DNA from: Sideroxydans sp.
GTDB lineage: Bacteria; Pseudomonadota; Gammaproteobacteria; Burkholderiales; Gallionellaceae
NCBI GenBank assembly: GCA_028710605.1
Contig: JAQTTU010000006.1
Coordinates: 124,001 to 188,000 of the forward strand
Length of the DNA: 64,000 bases
Direction of reading: 5' to 3'
In this document: in pieces, positions 1 through 7,961 of the stretch
How the letters are laid out: each line of letters begins with the position of its first letter
Numbering within the stretch: position 1 is the stretch's first letter
Translations under genes and position numbers: made by a program
Notes under the pieces: model-generated
Seen by the model: the letters and a program-made list of their open reading frames with translations, nothing else
Database searches by the model: none
Told to the model about the DNA's origin: nothing

Positions 1-181
1 CATCCACTCGCAATTCCGAAACACCTGTGCCCACCGGCTTACAGTCGCCGAAATTGCCCGCCGATACGCGCCGCAATCTGACCTCGATTTGTGCCCGCGC
101 CCGCAAATCCCGCAACCCGAGCAGCCACTCAGTGACGGGAGCGCTTTCATCCTCCAGCTGGTATCGGCGCAATTCGATCAT
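1..181 (-). CDS. Addiction-module toxin, HI1419/RelE-HigB type (partial, 3' end outside window)
   Basis: The reverse strand starts with ATG at 181 and reads MIELRRYQLEDESAPVTEWL, then a stretch with LRDLRARAQIEVRLRRVSAGNFGDCKPVG. This is the N-terminal half of the phage Gp49-like / HI1419-family toxins, whose members inhibit translation by cleaving mRNA and are normally paired with a downstream HTH antitoxin. Only 60 codons lie in the window, so the C-terminus and the expected antitoxin cannot be checked. Family assignment comes from the characteristic R-A-R-A-Q-I and GNFGD-x-K motifs. Confidence 0.75.
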   Translation of the reverse strand, partial: MIELRRYQLEDESAPVTEWLLGLRDLRARAQIEVRLRRVSAGNFGDCKPVGTGVSELRVD

Positions 182-268
182 GTCTTATTGTAGTTTATAA
201 GCCACAGCAATAGAAAGCTGTTTTTAAAATGGCGCGGCAAAGCCGCTGATCGAAAGTGTGAGCAATCT

Positions 269-397
269 ATCGTCGGCTACGTCACCCGAGACCGAGGCAT
301 CACCCTCCACCGCCGCGACTGCCCGTTCATGCAGCGCGTGCCGGAAGAGCGGGAAGACAGATTGCTGGAAGCAGCGTGGGCGGTGAAAGAGGATTGA
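269..397 (+). pseudogene. RelA/SpoT C-terminal fragment
   Basis: An open stretch ending in TGA at 395-397 translates as IVGYVTRDRGITLHRRDCPF followed by MQRVPEERED and a short tail with LLEAAW. This matches the region of RelA/SpoT stringent-response synthetases just before the ACT domain (VG-x-VTRG-x-G-x-x-x-HRxDCP). The synthetase, hydrolase and TGS domains are all missing upstream and there is no convincing start codon. It is a remnant of a once complete gene, or a fragment carried in by rearrangement. Confidence 0.7.
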
Positions 398-421
398 TTT
401 TCAGAATATACACATGATGGA

Positions 422-449
422 AATCGCCTATTGACGGGCATCTTCGAGG
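422..449. repeat. Half copy of the GCCCGTCAATAGGCGATC repeat family
   Basis: The sequence reads ATCGCCTATTGACGGGCATC, the reverse complement of the arm seen in the complete inverted copy at 9911-9973. Only one arm is present here. Confidence 0.7.
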
Positions 450-462
450 CATCGAAATTTTG

Positions 463-532
463 TAGCCCGGATGGAGCGAAGCGCAATCCGGGAATCGCTC
501 CGTTCAACAAGCCCCGGATTTTATCCGGGCTA
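463..532. repeat. Palindromic repeat with TAGCCCGGAT ends
   Basis: TAGCCCGGAT at 463 and ATCCGGGCTA ending at 532 form a long imperfect hairpin around GGAGCGAAGCGCAATCCGGG. This is a common type of proteobacterial REP-like element. It overlaps the 3' end of the broken gene at 504-1265 and probably supplies its present stop. Confidence 0.75.
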
Positions 533-1265
533 TACTGGATGAGCCTAAGTACGGACAACTCACTATGGCAGAGACCCACGCGAAAGTGTAATCGACCAGC
601 ATTTCCAAAGCCGCTAGAAATATTGGATCTGAGGGAGGAATCGGCGCCCCTAGATAAGACACGAGTCTAGGACAAATCTTCGCTGCCTTATCGTCTATCG
701 CACCCTGATTGTGCAGTATGCAATTTCTTGTCTGGTTCAGTTCCTCAATTACGCTTGCTCGGTCAGCGGGATATTCCAACATAATGCCAAACACACTGAA
801 GCTGGCTTTGTGAACTTCTACTACATAGCCCTTAGCCTTGTTCTTTGCGTTGGACTCCACTCTTTTATAAAGCTCTTTGGCCCATGCTTCTGTACCAACT
901 GGGTGGCTGGAATCAATTTGGTTGCGACGGATCATTAACCATGATTTTCAGTATTAGGCCATCAAATGCTGCTTCAACAATTGCCCATGCACCAACAAGA
1001 CCAGGATATACGAGGGCTTGCAACTGTGAAGATTGAATGCATCCGCGCCCATTTCCTGAGACTCATTAATCAGAACTGATAGCTCGCCAAGATAATCACC
1101 TGCTCCGTTGGCTCTTAATGATTCGCTGATTTTAGATAGATGGATTGGTAATTTAATTGTTAGTCCAAACATTTTGTATATTTTGAGCCAAGCATTTGCT
1201 TGAGCAGAAAGAGCCCGCCAAATCCCATCGAAGGGCATAATTAATCTTTCAGATGCATCTTGCAT
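504..1265 (-). pseudogene. Frameshifted HEPN-like protein gene
   Basis: Two same-frame pieces, 954-1265 (103 codons) and 504-935 (143 codons), are separated by in-frame stops at 954 and 948. Between them another frame gives a plausible continuation (GAWAIVEAAFDGLILKIMVN) before coding quality returns to the original frame at VGTEAWAKELYKRVES. Two compensating frameshifts explain this best, whether real or sequencing errors. Near the C-terminus TRNCILHNQG fits the R-x4-H catalytic motif of HEPN domains, a fold found in RNases of toxin-antitoxin and abortive-infection systems. The very end runs into the REP-like element at 463-532. Function in life is doubtful in the present state. Confidence 0.6.
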
Positions 1266-1465
1266 GAATTCCCTAATCTCATTTGTTGGTGCCTAGCGAG
1301 GCAAAATTTGGGGGGCGGGTTCGCAAGATTGTTCCACCCGCTTTTGCCTGCTCAATCTAACAGCAAACCCCGCAACTTTCCACGCGCAAGAATATATAGA
1401 CCCGCCGCTTTGCCCGCAGCAATGCCCATATAGACACCGCCCCCCGAAATCAGCAAGAATGCCCC

Positions 1466-2773
1466 ATGACAAATATCTCCCCCACCCAAATGCAAAACAT
1501 CGGCAATTACGAAATCATCCGCGAGTTGGGCAGGGGTGGTACCAGCACGGTTTATCTGGCGCTGAACCCGTTCAACAACCGGCAGGTCGCGATCAAGCAA
1601 TTCAATCTCGACACTTTGCGCGATCCCGCGCTCGCCAGGTCGCACCGCAAGCAGTTACAGACGGAAGCGTCTCTGGTGGGCAAGCTGTCGCACCCGCATA
1701 TTGTGAAAGTTTTTGATGCCGTGTTGAACGGCGACGAGAACTACATTGTGATGGAGTATATGGAAGGCAATTCGCTGGAGCATTACACCGATGCCTCGCG
1801 GCTGTTGCCGTTCCACACCATTGCGGAAATCATCTACAAATGCTGCAAGGCGCTGGAATACGCCAAGCAGCAAGGGGTGATTCACCGCGACATCAAGCCC
1901 GCCAATATTCTGATGAGCGTCCAGCACGACATCAAGATTTCCGATTTCGGCGCGGCGATTGTTTTGAGCCAGCAGACTTCGCAGATCATCGGCATCGGCT
2001 CTCCCGCCTTCATGTCGCCGGAACAAATCAGCGACCAGCCGCTGACGCACCAGACCGATATTTATTCGTTGGGGGTGACGCTGTACCAGTTGCTCACCGG
2101 CAAGCTGCCGTTCGATGCCGGCAACCATTTCAGCATGATTTACCAGATCATGAACAGTCCACTGCAAGCCGCCAGCCGGTTGCGCCCGGAAGTGCCGCCG
2201 GAGCTGGATGCCATCGTGCTGCGCGCCATGCATAGAGACCGCGCGCTGCGTTATCCGACCTGGGATGCGTTTGCCAACGACCTGATGAGTTTCTTCAGCA
2301 ACCACGTGGACGAGCAGACGGAAATTTTCGATGTGGAGAAATTCAATATTGCGCGCGGGCTGCAATTCTTCCAGAAGTTCAGCGATGTCGAATTGTGGGA
2401 AGTGTTGCGCATCAGCGAATGGCGCAAAGTGCGCAGCGGCGAATATATTTTGCGCGAAGGCGAACAGGGGCGCGCGTTTTACATTCTGGGTCAGGGCTCG
2501 GTCAAAGTGCTGAGACAGGGACTGTTGTTGAGCACGCTGAACCAGGGTGATTGCTTCGGCGAAATGGCGCACCTCTCGGAACGCGCTTTCACCCGCACCT
2601 CCGATGTGGTGGTGGATTCCAACGCGACGCTGATCGAAATCAATCCCGATGTGCTGGAACGGGCGACGGTGGGATGCCGCTTCCAGATCAACAATGCCTT
2701 CCTGCGCCTGCTGGTGAAACGGCTGGATGGTGCGAACACGCGCATCTCGCATCTGCTGAGTTCGTTGAGCTGA
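1466..2773 (+). CDS. Serine/threonine protein kinase with C-terminal cyclic-nucleotide-binding domain
   Basis: The 435-residue protein has a full Hanks-type kinase domain at about residues 14-275: glycine loop GRGGTSTVY (23-30), catalytic lysine in VAIK (K44), HRDIKPAN loop (140-147), DFG (160-162) and the SPE anchor near 184. A second domain at about 300-430 has the cNMP-binding fold with LREGEQGRAFYIL and a phosphate-binding cassette FGEMAHLSERAFTRTSDV. There are no membrane segments, so it is expected in the cytoplasm. The arrangement suggests that cAMP or c-di-GMP-type ligands gate phosphorylation of unknown substrates. The cassette lacks the exact P-R-A-A-T/S sequence of cAMP receptors, so the ligand is uncertain. 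It stands alone, with DUF3301 downstream. Confidence 0.92.
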   Translation: MTNISPTQMQNIGNYEIIRELGRGGTSTVYLALNPFNNRQVAIKQFNLDTLRDPALARSHRKQLQTEASLVGKLSHPHIVKVFDAVLNGDENYIVMEYMEGNSLEHYTDASRLLPFHTIAEIIYKCCKALEYAKQQGVIHRDIKPANILMSVQHDIKISDFGAAIVLSQQTSQIIGIGSPAFMSPEQISDQPLTHQTDIYSLGVTLYQLLTGKLPFDAGNHFSMIYQIMNSPLQAASRLRPEVPPELDAIVLRAMHRDRALRYPTWDAFANDLMSFFSNHVDEQTEIFDVEKFNIARGLQFFQKFSDVELWEVLRISEWRKVRSGEYILREGEQGRAFYILGQGSVKVLRQGLLLSTLNQGDCFGEMAHLSERAFTRTSDVVVDSNATLIEINPDVLERATVGCRFQINNAFLRLLVKRLDGANTRISHLLSSLS

Positions 2774-2811
2774 TTGGTTGGTTGTCGTCCCCGAATATCA
2801 CCTGCCCCGCA

Positions 2812-2870
2812 AGCCGCGTCAATAGGCGATCTACAGGCATCGCTTGTTGCTAATGCGCGTGTTTATTGTC
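2812..2870. repeat. Degenerate copy of the GTCAATAGGCGATCTAC repeat
   Basis: CGTCAATAGGCGATCTACAGG at 2817 is one arm. The second arm, GTGTTTATTGTCTTTGCG, is degenerate, as in the copy at 56272-56345. It fills most of the gap between the kinase and the DUF3301 gene. Confidence 0.6.
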
Positions 2871-2951
2871 TTTGCGTTTGACTCGCTCACTTGAAACCGC
2901 GCATATTGGCTCAATCTAAATGCACGTTCTCATTTCATAATTTCCCCGACT

Positions 2952-3293
2952 ATGGATTTATTAAGTTTGCTTTTCCTGCTGCTGGCTGCCGCACTGGTTT
3001 GGTACTGGATCGACAGCCTGGGCGATCTGGAGCTGGCGCGAAAAGCGGGGAAGAAAACATGCCTTGAGGCGGAGGTGCAATTCCTCGACGACACGGTGGC
3101 GGGAATGTCGCTGCAACTGGTGCGCAACGAATATGGCAGAAGAGTTTTTCGTCGCACGTATCGTTTTGAATTCAGCGAAACCGGCAACTCGCGCATCGAA
3201 GGGCGCGTGGTTGTGCTGGGGCACAAGGTCGAGCAGGTGACGATGGATCCGTATTTGATGATGCAGCAGCACGAGCCGCTGGATCATCATTAA
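2952..3293 (+). CDS. DUF3301 family membrane-anchored protein
   Basis: This 113-residue protein has one hydrophobic helix at residues 2-20 (LLSLLFLLLAAALVWYWIDS). A charged domain follows, with the family pattern of a Leu/Ala/Lys-rich linker, VQFLDDTVAG, and a repeated RTYRFEFSETG / R-x-E-G-x-V core. DUF3301 proteins are short, single-pass and of unknown function, and are widespread in beta- and gammaproteobacteria. The soluble part would face the cytoplasm if the helix acts as an uncleaved anchor. No operon partner is visible; the next gene is on the other strand beyond a palindromic repeat. Confidence 0.8.
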   Translation: MDLLSLLFLLLAAALVWYWIDSLGDLELARKAGKKTCLEAEVQFLDDTVAGMSLQLVRNEYGRRVFRRTYRFEFSETGNSRIEGRVVVLGHKVEQVTMDPYLMMQQHEPLDHH

Positions 3294-3299
3294 GGGGGA

Positions 3300-3359
3300 T
3301 GTAGGTGCGAATTCATTCGCACGAATCGCGTGGAATGTGCGAATAAATTCGCACCTACA
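3300..3359. repeat. Family A palindrome (TGTAGGTGCGAAT...ATTCGCACCTACA), copy 1
   Basis: Two 22-base arms, TGTAGGTGCGAATTCATTCG and its near-perfect inverse, are separated by about 15 variable bases. It is one of ten copies in the window; the others are at 8843, 11830, 12656, 31092, 34487, 41865, 45041, 47982 and 56380. All are intergenic. Confidence 0.95.
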
Positions 3360-3362
3360 AAC

Positions 3363-3926
3363 CTACGCAGCCTTGCTCGCTTCAATTTCCAGATGGCAAG
3401 GTATCAGCAGCAGATGCGCCAGATGCGCGGGATCGTTCGATTGCGCGTGGGCAGCGAAGGCCGTCAGCCGCGCGTCGTTAGCGGCGGTCAGCGTGTCGAT
3501 CAACGCTCTGGCCGCTTCGCGCGGGTTGTGTGCACTGGGCTGATAGCCCGGCCAATCCTTGTAGTGCGATAACAGTTGTGCGCGGTGATCCTGATACAGC
3601 GCGGAGTTGCGGATGTATTCCATCTCGGCGCGTTTCGCTGCGATCTCTTTGTCGATCTCGGCATCGGAATGTTTGTAGCGCGCTTTTTCGGCATCGGTCC
3701 AGTGCGGTTTGTCGCCGTGCTTTTCGCGCAAGGTGACGAAGGTATTTTTCAACTCGATCTGCGAATGTGTGCCCGCGTCCTTGAACACGTGGACGATGTC
3801 TTTGCCGTGCCCCTCCTTGCCCACATAACGCATGCCCTCGGTGACGCGTCGCGGATTGAAACCGTATTGGCGGGAACAGGCGGCGCGCAGCGTGTCGAAA
3901 AGTTCTTCAGTCTTTGCATTGCTCAC
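3363..3926 (-). CDS. Hypothetical protein, 187 residues
   Basis: I do not recognise this family. The protein is soluble, charged and helical, with no signal peptide or membrane segment. The N-terminal part contains YGFNPRRVTEGMRYVGKEGH and a DIVHVFKDAG strand. The middle is strongly charged (EKARYKHSDAEIDKEIAAKR), suggestive of a coiled helix, and the C-terminal 50 residues are alanine-rich. AAAGGA lies a little upstream of the ATG at 3926 and can serve as ribosome binding site. Codon use is like that of the neighbours. The 3' end abuts the family A palindrome. Confidence 0.65.
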   Translation of the reverse strand: MSNAKTEELFDTLRAACSRQYGFNPRRVTEGMRYVGKEGHGKDIVHVFKDAGTHSQIELKNTFVTLREKHGDKPHWTDAEKARYKHSDAEIDKEIAAKRAEMEYIRNSALYQDHRAQLLSHYKDWPGYQPSAHNPREAARALIDTLTAANDARLTAFAAHAQSNDPAHLAHLLLIPCHLEIEASKAA

Positions 3927-3976
3927 AGGTCAATCCTTTCGAGTTATAAAACAAATCTCGCGCAGCGATTCGTTTG

Positions 3977-4018
3977 CTCCCTCGCCCGCCTGCGGGAGAG
4001 GGTTGGGGAGAGGGCGGC
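3977..4018. repeat. Family D palindrome (CTCGCCCGCCTGCGGGAGAGGG)
   Basis: A hairpin with GCCCGCCTGCGGGAGAGGG followed by TTGGGGAGAGGGCGG. A second, shorter relative (CTCCCTTCGCCCGTGGGCGGGAGAAGGG) is at 4348-4375. Together they flank the small ORF at 4180 in the 460-base gap. Confidence 0.8.
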
Positions 4019-4179
4019 GGGCGTGCCCGTCAGGTATTGCCGCTACGATGGCCAATTGGCAGCAGCATACTACTCGCCCGCCCTTCAGTCCGGCCGAACA
4101 TTTTGTTTTGCGGTTAAGCAAGCCATAAGATGGGCTTTCTATACTGCACCCATCGCAATTCAATGACAGGAGCAAACAA

Positions 4180-4299
4180 ATGAAAAATTTTTATGAATAT
4201 GTGGCCGGGCTGATCCGTTGGACGGTGGCAGCTTTGTTCTCGCTGATCGTGGCTATGCCGACATTCGCATCCATCAGCGCGTCGGTTCCGGTGGCGTAA
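4180..4299 (+). CDS. Possible small membrane protein, 39 residues
   Basis: ATG at 4180 is preceded by GACAGGAG with good spacing. The product begins MKNFYEYVAGLIRWTVAALF and continues SLIVAMPTFASISASVPVA. Its central 20 residues are hydrophobic enough for one membrane segment or a signal peptide. It is too short for family recognition. It could be a real small protein expressed from the AT-rich stretch upstream, or a fragment of a signal-peptide-bearing gene that has been lost. Confidence 0.45.
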   Translation: MKNFYEYVAGLIRWTVAALFSLIVAMPTFASISASVPVA

Positions 4300-4386
4300 A
4301 ACTTCAGCGCTGATGCTATTGGGTCGGCAACAATTTTTTCGCTTTGCTCCCTTCGCCCGTGGGCGGGAGAAGGGCTTTCGTCAGAC

Positions 4387-5148
4387 TCAGCGCAGCACCG
4401 GCTGCCGGTAAAACAGCGTCAGTTGCTGGTGCACTTCGGGGCAACAGTTTTTCAAAACTTCCGGCGCGGTAAAAAAATATTCGCTGATGACCGCGAAAAA
4501 TTCGGCGGGGCTGGTGGCGGCATATTGGTTGATGGAGGTTGCTTCTCCAGCGGTCACTCGTCGGCACAGCGCATCGTAAGCCGCGCTCATCGCATTGGAC
4601 CAATTCTCGCGACGCATGCCGCGACGCATGGGCGGCAGGCCGTTCATTGCGCCGGTGAGTCCGTCCAGTTTGTGCGCGAATTCATGCAACACCACATTGC
4701 GTCCGAGCTGCGCGTGATAGCTGTCGCGCCGCACATCGTCCCACGACAAAACCACCGGACCGCGCAACCAGGCCTCGCCGGACAAATCGCTGGCATCGTT
4801 ATGGATCAAGCCGATGTCATCGGTCTGTGCGTGTTGCACGCGAAACGCGCCGGGATAAAGAATGACTTCGACCCAGTTGTCGAAGTAATCAATATCCAGA
4901 TTGAGAATCAGCAAACAAGCTTGCGCCGCCACCGCCACACGCATGGGCAGTGTGACGTTTAAACCCTGCGCGCCGTTGATCGCCTTGCTGTGCAAAAACC
5001 ACGTCGCCAATTCGCGCAGGTGCGCCATTTGCACCGCATCCAGCCCGCGCAACACCGCAATGCGCCGCGACACGTTGTGCCATACCCGATGCGGGATCGG
5101 ATCGCGGCGCATGTTCCAGCGCCGGATTGTTTTGCCGAATGAATTCAA
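4387..5148 (-). CDS. mtfA: MtfA-type zinc metallopeptidase (M90)
   Basis: The protein carries the zinc site HEFAHKLD (the HExxH variant of the MtfA/YeeI family), preceded by VVLSWDDVRRD and followed by PAEFFAVISEYFFTAPEVL, all diagnostic of MtfA. In E. coli MtfA binds the repressor Mlc and so affects glucose-PTS expression; it also has peptidase activity. The start is uncertain. A TTG at 5148 overlaps the TGA of the upstream glutaredoxin gene (TTGA) and gives an N-terminus like other family members. An in-frame ATG at 5112 is the alternative, and upstream codons continue to 5202 within the neighbouring gene. It is the last gene of an ene-reductase/glutaredoxin/mtfA operon. Confidence 0.88.
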   Translation of the reverse strand: MNSFGKTIRRWNMRRDPIPHRVWHNVSRRIAVLRGLDAVQMAHLRELATWFLHSKAINGAQGLNVTLPMRVAVAAQACLLILNLDIDYFDNWVEVILYPGAFRVQHAQTDDIGLIHNDASDLSGEAWLRGPVVLSWDDVRRDSYHAQLGRNVVLHEFAHKLDGLTGAMNGLPPMRRGMRRENWSNAMSAAYDALCRRVTAGEATSINQYAATSPAEFFAVISEYFFTAPEVLKNCCPEVHQQLTLFYRQPVLR

Positions 5149-5405
5149 TTTGGAGGACGTGCGTAAATGAATGACTCCACCGCCGCTGCGTCGAACGGCC
5201 AACCGAGTTCCTCACCATTGTCATCGCGCCGCAACACCGGAATGCGCGTGCCGTATTTTTCCAGCAGCGCATCGTCTTCGGCGATGTCGATGTATTCGGC
5301 ATTCACGTTTGCCGCATGCAAAATTTCTGCCGCCTGTTCGCACAGGTGGCAGAAATTTGTTCCGTATAGCAACAGCTCCTTCTCGCCCTTCATGGAATTT
5401 CGCAT
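5145..5405 (-). CDS. Glutaredoxin-like protein
   Basis: This 86-residue thioredoxin-fold protein has the redox motif CHLC near the N-terminus (TNFCHLCEQAAEIL). It also has the cis-proline loop GTRIPVLRRDD and a C-terminal GWPFDAAAVESFI helix. It belongs to the small glutaredoxin-like family (DUF836 type) often encoded near redox enzymes. The ATG at 5405 directly abuts the TGA of the ene-reductase gene; an internal ATG at 5393 (MKGEKELL) is an alternative start. Likely a cytosolic thiol-disulfide reductant, substrate unknown. Confidence 0.85.
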   Translation of the reverse strand: MRNSMKGEKELLLYGTNFCHLCEQAAEILHAANVNAEYIDIAEDDALLEKYGTRIPVLRRDDNGEELGWPFDAAAVESFIYARPPN

Positions 5406-6473
5406 TCAATAATCGGTGTAACCCTTTTCGCCCGGCGTGTAGAACGTGCTGAAATCCGGCGGAACCAATGCCATTCCGTTTTGCAGTTTCTCCACCAGGT
5501 TGGGATTGGAAATGAACGGGCGACCGAAGGCCACCAGATCGCCCTGATGCAAGTCGAGGTCGATGTTGGCGCGCTCCGCGTCGTAGCCGCCGGAGAGGAT
5601 GTATTTGCCTTTGAAGTTGGCGCGAATATTCGATTTCAATTCCGGGCTGACTTCCGGTGCGCCCATGGAGCTGTGATCGACGACGTGGATGTACACCAGA
5701 CCGATGCCGTTCAATTCTTCGATCAGGCGCAGGTACAGCGCGTCCGTCTTGGCATCGGCCACCGTGCCGTTGAACGCGCCATACGGCGAGATGCGCATGC
5801 CGACGCGATCCGCGCCGATGGCGGCGGCTGATGCCTTGGCGATTTCCACCGCGAAGCGGATGCGATTTTCTATTCCGCCGCCCCAGCGGTCGGTGCGCTG
5901 GTTGGTGGCGGTGTTGAGGAACTGGTCGATCAGGTAGCCGTTGGCCGCGTGCAGCTCGACTCCGTCGAAGCCCGCTTCGATCGCGCGTTTGCTGGCATTC
6001 GCATATTCGGCGATGGTTGCGTCGATTTCGTCATCGCTCATTGCGGCGGGCACGGGATACGGTTGCATGCCTTTGCTGTCCGTCCAGATTTCGCCCGTCA
6101 GCGCGATGGCGGAAGGCGCGAAAATTTTCGCATCGGCGGCCATGTTCGCCGGATGGCTGCAACGGCCGGTGTGCATCAGCTGCACGAAAATTTTTCCGCC
6201 CGCCGCATGCACGCCGTCGGTCACGCGCTTCCAGCCTTGCACTTGCGCGTCCGAAAACACGCCGGGAATGCGCGCGTAGCCGAGACCGTTGGGCGACGGT
6301 GATACGCCTTCGCTGATGATGAGCCCGGCATCGGCGCGCTGCGCGTAATATTTTTCCATCAGCTCGTTCGGCACATTGCCGATGGCGCGCGAACGCGTCA
6401 TCGGCGCCATGACGATACGGTTCTTCAGTTGAATTCTTCCGAGCATGGTCGGGGTGAACAGGTGTTGGGTCAT
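5406..6473 (-). CDS. nemA: Old yellow enzyme / NemA-type alkene reductase
   Basis: The 355-residue FMN-dependent TIM-barrel enzyme begins with LFTPTMLGRIQLKNRIVMAP. It has the substrate-binding region GVELHAANGYLIDQFLN, QLMHTGRCSHP near the flavin, and the C-terminal GRPFISNPNLVEKL. The family reduces activated C=C bonds, N-ethylmaleimide and nitro compounds with NADPH. AAGGAG lies a few bases before ATG 6473. It is first in an operon with the glutaredoxin-like and MtfA genes. Length is typical. NemA is the closest named group, but specificity within the family cannot be told from sequence by eye. Confidence 0.92.
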   Translation of the reverse strand: MTQHLFTPTMLGRIQLKNRIVMAPMTRSRAIGNVPNELMEKYYAQRADAGLIISEGVSPSPNGLGYARIPGVFSDAQVQGWKRVTDGVHAAGGKIFVQLMHTGRCSHPANMAADAKIFAPSAIALTGEIWTDSKGMQPYPVPAAMSDDEIDATIAEYANASKRAIEAGFDGVELHAANGYLIDQFLNTATNQRTDRWGGGIENRIRFAVEIAKASAAAIGADRVGMRISPYGAFNGTVADAKTDALYLRLIEELNGIGLVYIHVVDHSSMGAPEVSPELKSNIRANFKGKYILSGGYDAERANIDLDLHQGDLVAFGRPFISNPNLVEKLQNGMALVPPDFSTFYTPGEKGYTDY

Positions 6474-6519
6474 GGTGCGCTCCTTAATATTGATGGCTCG
6501 TTTAGTTAAAGTGTTCCCT

Positions 6520-6598
6520 CTTCCCCAGCCCTTCTCCCGGAGGGAGAAGGGAGTTAAGTCCCTCTCCCTCCGGGAGAGGGGTTGGGGTGAGGGTTGGT
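6520..6598. repeat. Family D palindrome, long copy
   Basis: CCCTTCTCCCGGAGGGAGAAGG is followed by CCCTCTCCCTCCGGGAGAGGGG: two hairpins in tandem between nemA and the YceI genes. It occupies most of the 133-base gap and could influence mRNA stability. Confidence 0.85.
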
Positions 6599-6606
6599 GT
6601 TGACGT

Positions 6607-7173
6607 TTACTGCTTCATCGACTCCACCGGAATCGTCAACGTCACGTCATCGCCCACGTAAGGCGCGTATTTGCCCATGTTGAAATCGGAGCGCTTGACC
6701 ACGGCGATGGCGTTCGCGCCGCAGGCATCTTTTTTCATCATCGGGTGCGGCATGCACAGCATGGAGGTCACCACCAGCACCACCGGTTTGGTCACGCCTT
6801 TGATGGTCAGGTCGCCGTTCACTTGCACCAGTTTATCGCCGTCGAATTTCATTTTCGTCGATTTGAAAGCGATGGTGGGATATTTCGCGGTGTTGAAAAA
6901 GTCTTCGCCCTGAATGTGCTCGTTGAACAGGGGCGATCCGGTGTTGACCGATGTCGCGTCTATCACCACATCGACCGCGCCGGTCTTGGCTGCGCGGTCA
7001 AGGGTGATCGTGCCGCTGGTCTTGTCGAAGCGGCTGAGTTGCGTGGAATAGCCAAAGTGGCTGTACTCGAAACGCGGCATGGTGTGGTTGCTGTCGATCA
7101 CGTAAGTTTCCGGTGCCGCAAAAGCGGGGGTGGAAAAAGCGGCGGCGACGATCAGGGGAATAATTTTTTTCAT
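6607..7173 (-). CDS. YceI family periplasmic protein (second of a pair)
   Basis: The ATG at 7173 is preceded by GAGGAGC and starts a clear signal peptide (MKKIIPLIVAAAFSTPAFA). The mature part has the YceI pattern: TYVIDSNHTMPRFEYSHFG, FDKTSGTITLD, VNTGSPLFNEHIQGEDFFN and NGDLTIKGVTKPVVL. YceI proteins are lipocalin-like barrels that bind polyisoprenoids such as ubiquinone precursors in the periplasm. Codons upstream of 7173 stay open but lie in the preceding gene and are not used. It follows another YceI gene by 29 bases, so the two are probably co-transcribed. The CGANAI region holds one of two cysteines near the C-terminus, possibly a disulfide. Confidence 0.92.
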   Translation of the reverse strand: MKKIIPLIVAAAFSTPAFAAPETYVIDSNHTMPRFEYSHFGYSTQLSRFDKTSGTITLDRAAKTGAVDVVIDATSVNTGSPLFNEHIQGEDFFNTAKYPTIAFKSTKMKFDGDKLVQVNGDLTIKGVTKPVVLVVTSMLCMPHPMMKKDACGANAIAVVKRSDFNMGKYAPYVGDDVTLTIPVESMKQ

Positions 7174-7202
7174 GATGTGCTCCTCGGTGGGTGGTGGGTG
7201 AA

Positions 7203-7781
7203 TTATTTCTTGCCGGAAGTGGCGTTTACGACAAGGTGAAACTTGATTTGAATTTCGTTGGCGACCGTGCCGACATCGCGCCATTCGCCTTCGCCGATGC
7301 CGTAGTCGAGGCGCTTGATGCTGAACGCGCCATCGAACTGTCCGCGCTTGCCCGCCGCCTGAAACGTGAGCGGCGTGCTCACGTCCAGCGTGCGGCCTTT
7401 GATGCTCAGCTTGCCGGTGGCTTCATAGCGGTTGCCGCCCAGCGCCTTGATGCCGCTGGAAACGAAACTGGCGGAGGGAAAAGTTTTGCTGTCAAACCAA
7501 AGCTTGCCAACCACTTCATCGTTGGCTTCGGTTGAGCCGGTGTCTATGCTGTTCACGTCGATGGCGATGCGCGCTTGCGCCTTGGCAAGTTGGCCCGGAT
7601 CGAAAGAAATTTGCGCGGAAAATTTGTTGAACTTGCCGTCCATGGGCACGCCCATTTGCGTGTAGCCGAAGGACACAGTACTTTCGTTGGGTTGCACATT
7701 TTTGAATTCGAGCGCGTTGGCTTGGCTACTAAGTAGTAACAGGAGCGAAGTACGGAAAAAATGTTTAATCGAGTTATTCAT
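7203..7781 (-). CDS. YceI family periplasmic protein (first of a pair)
   Basis: A 192-residue protein with a signal peptide (RTSLLLLLSSQANA) and a YceI domain: ESTVSFGYTQMGVPMDGKFN, FDPGQLAKAQARIAIDVNSI, DTGSTEANDEVVGKLWFDS, GKLSIKGRTLDVSTPL. It resembles cytochrome-b561-linked YceI paralogues, but no b561 gene is adjacent. Together with its neighbour at 6607 it forms a two-gene operon. The sequences are clearly distinct from each other, so this is an old duplication. The role is probably binding of a hydrophobic isoprenoid in the periplasm. Confidence 0.9.
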   Translation of the reverse strand: MNNSIKHFFRTSLLLLLSSQANALEFKNVQPNESTVSFGYTQMGVPMDGKFNKFSAQISFDPGQLAKAQARIAIDVNSIDTGSTEANDEVVGKLWFDSKTFPSASFVSSGIKALGGNRYEATGKLSIKGRTLDVSTPLTFQAAGKRGQFDGAFSIKRLDYGIGEGEWRDVGTVANEIQIKFHLVVNATSGKK

Positions 7782-7823
7782 TTGTTGCTCCAGTTCAAAC
7801 CAAATTCAAAACCAAAAATCCAG

Positions 7824-7945
7824 CCACAGAGAACACAGAGTTCACAGAGAAAGTCGTGCTTATCCGTCGTTTCCCAGTTCCATCCACAAAGCGAATTACT
7901 CTAGCGTTATTGCCGTTTTCTCTGTGATCTCTGTGTACTCTGTGG
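7824..7945. repeat. Family E inverted repeat (CCACAGAG...CTCTGTGG)
   Basis: CCACAGAGAACACAGAG at 7824 is inverted as CTCTGTGTACTCTGTGG ending at 7945, around an A/T-rich spacer. The same family occurs at 37746-37817 before hemD. Confidence 0.85.
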
Positions 7946-7961
7946 CAAATTGTTTTTCTTC

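Noticed and set aside
1352-1645. Minus-strand open frame with glycine-rich end (FLLISGGGVYMGIAAGKAAG)
   Set aside because: The 5' half is the shadow of the kinase N-terminus. The remaining part has no start signal or known family, so it was not called a gene.
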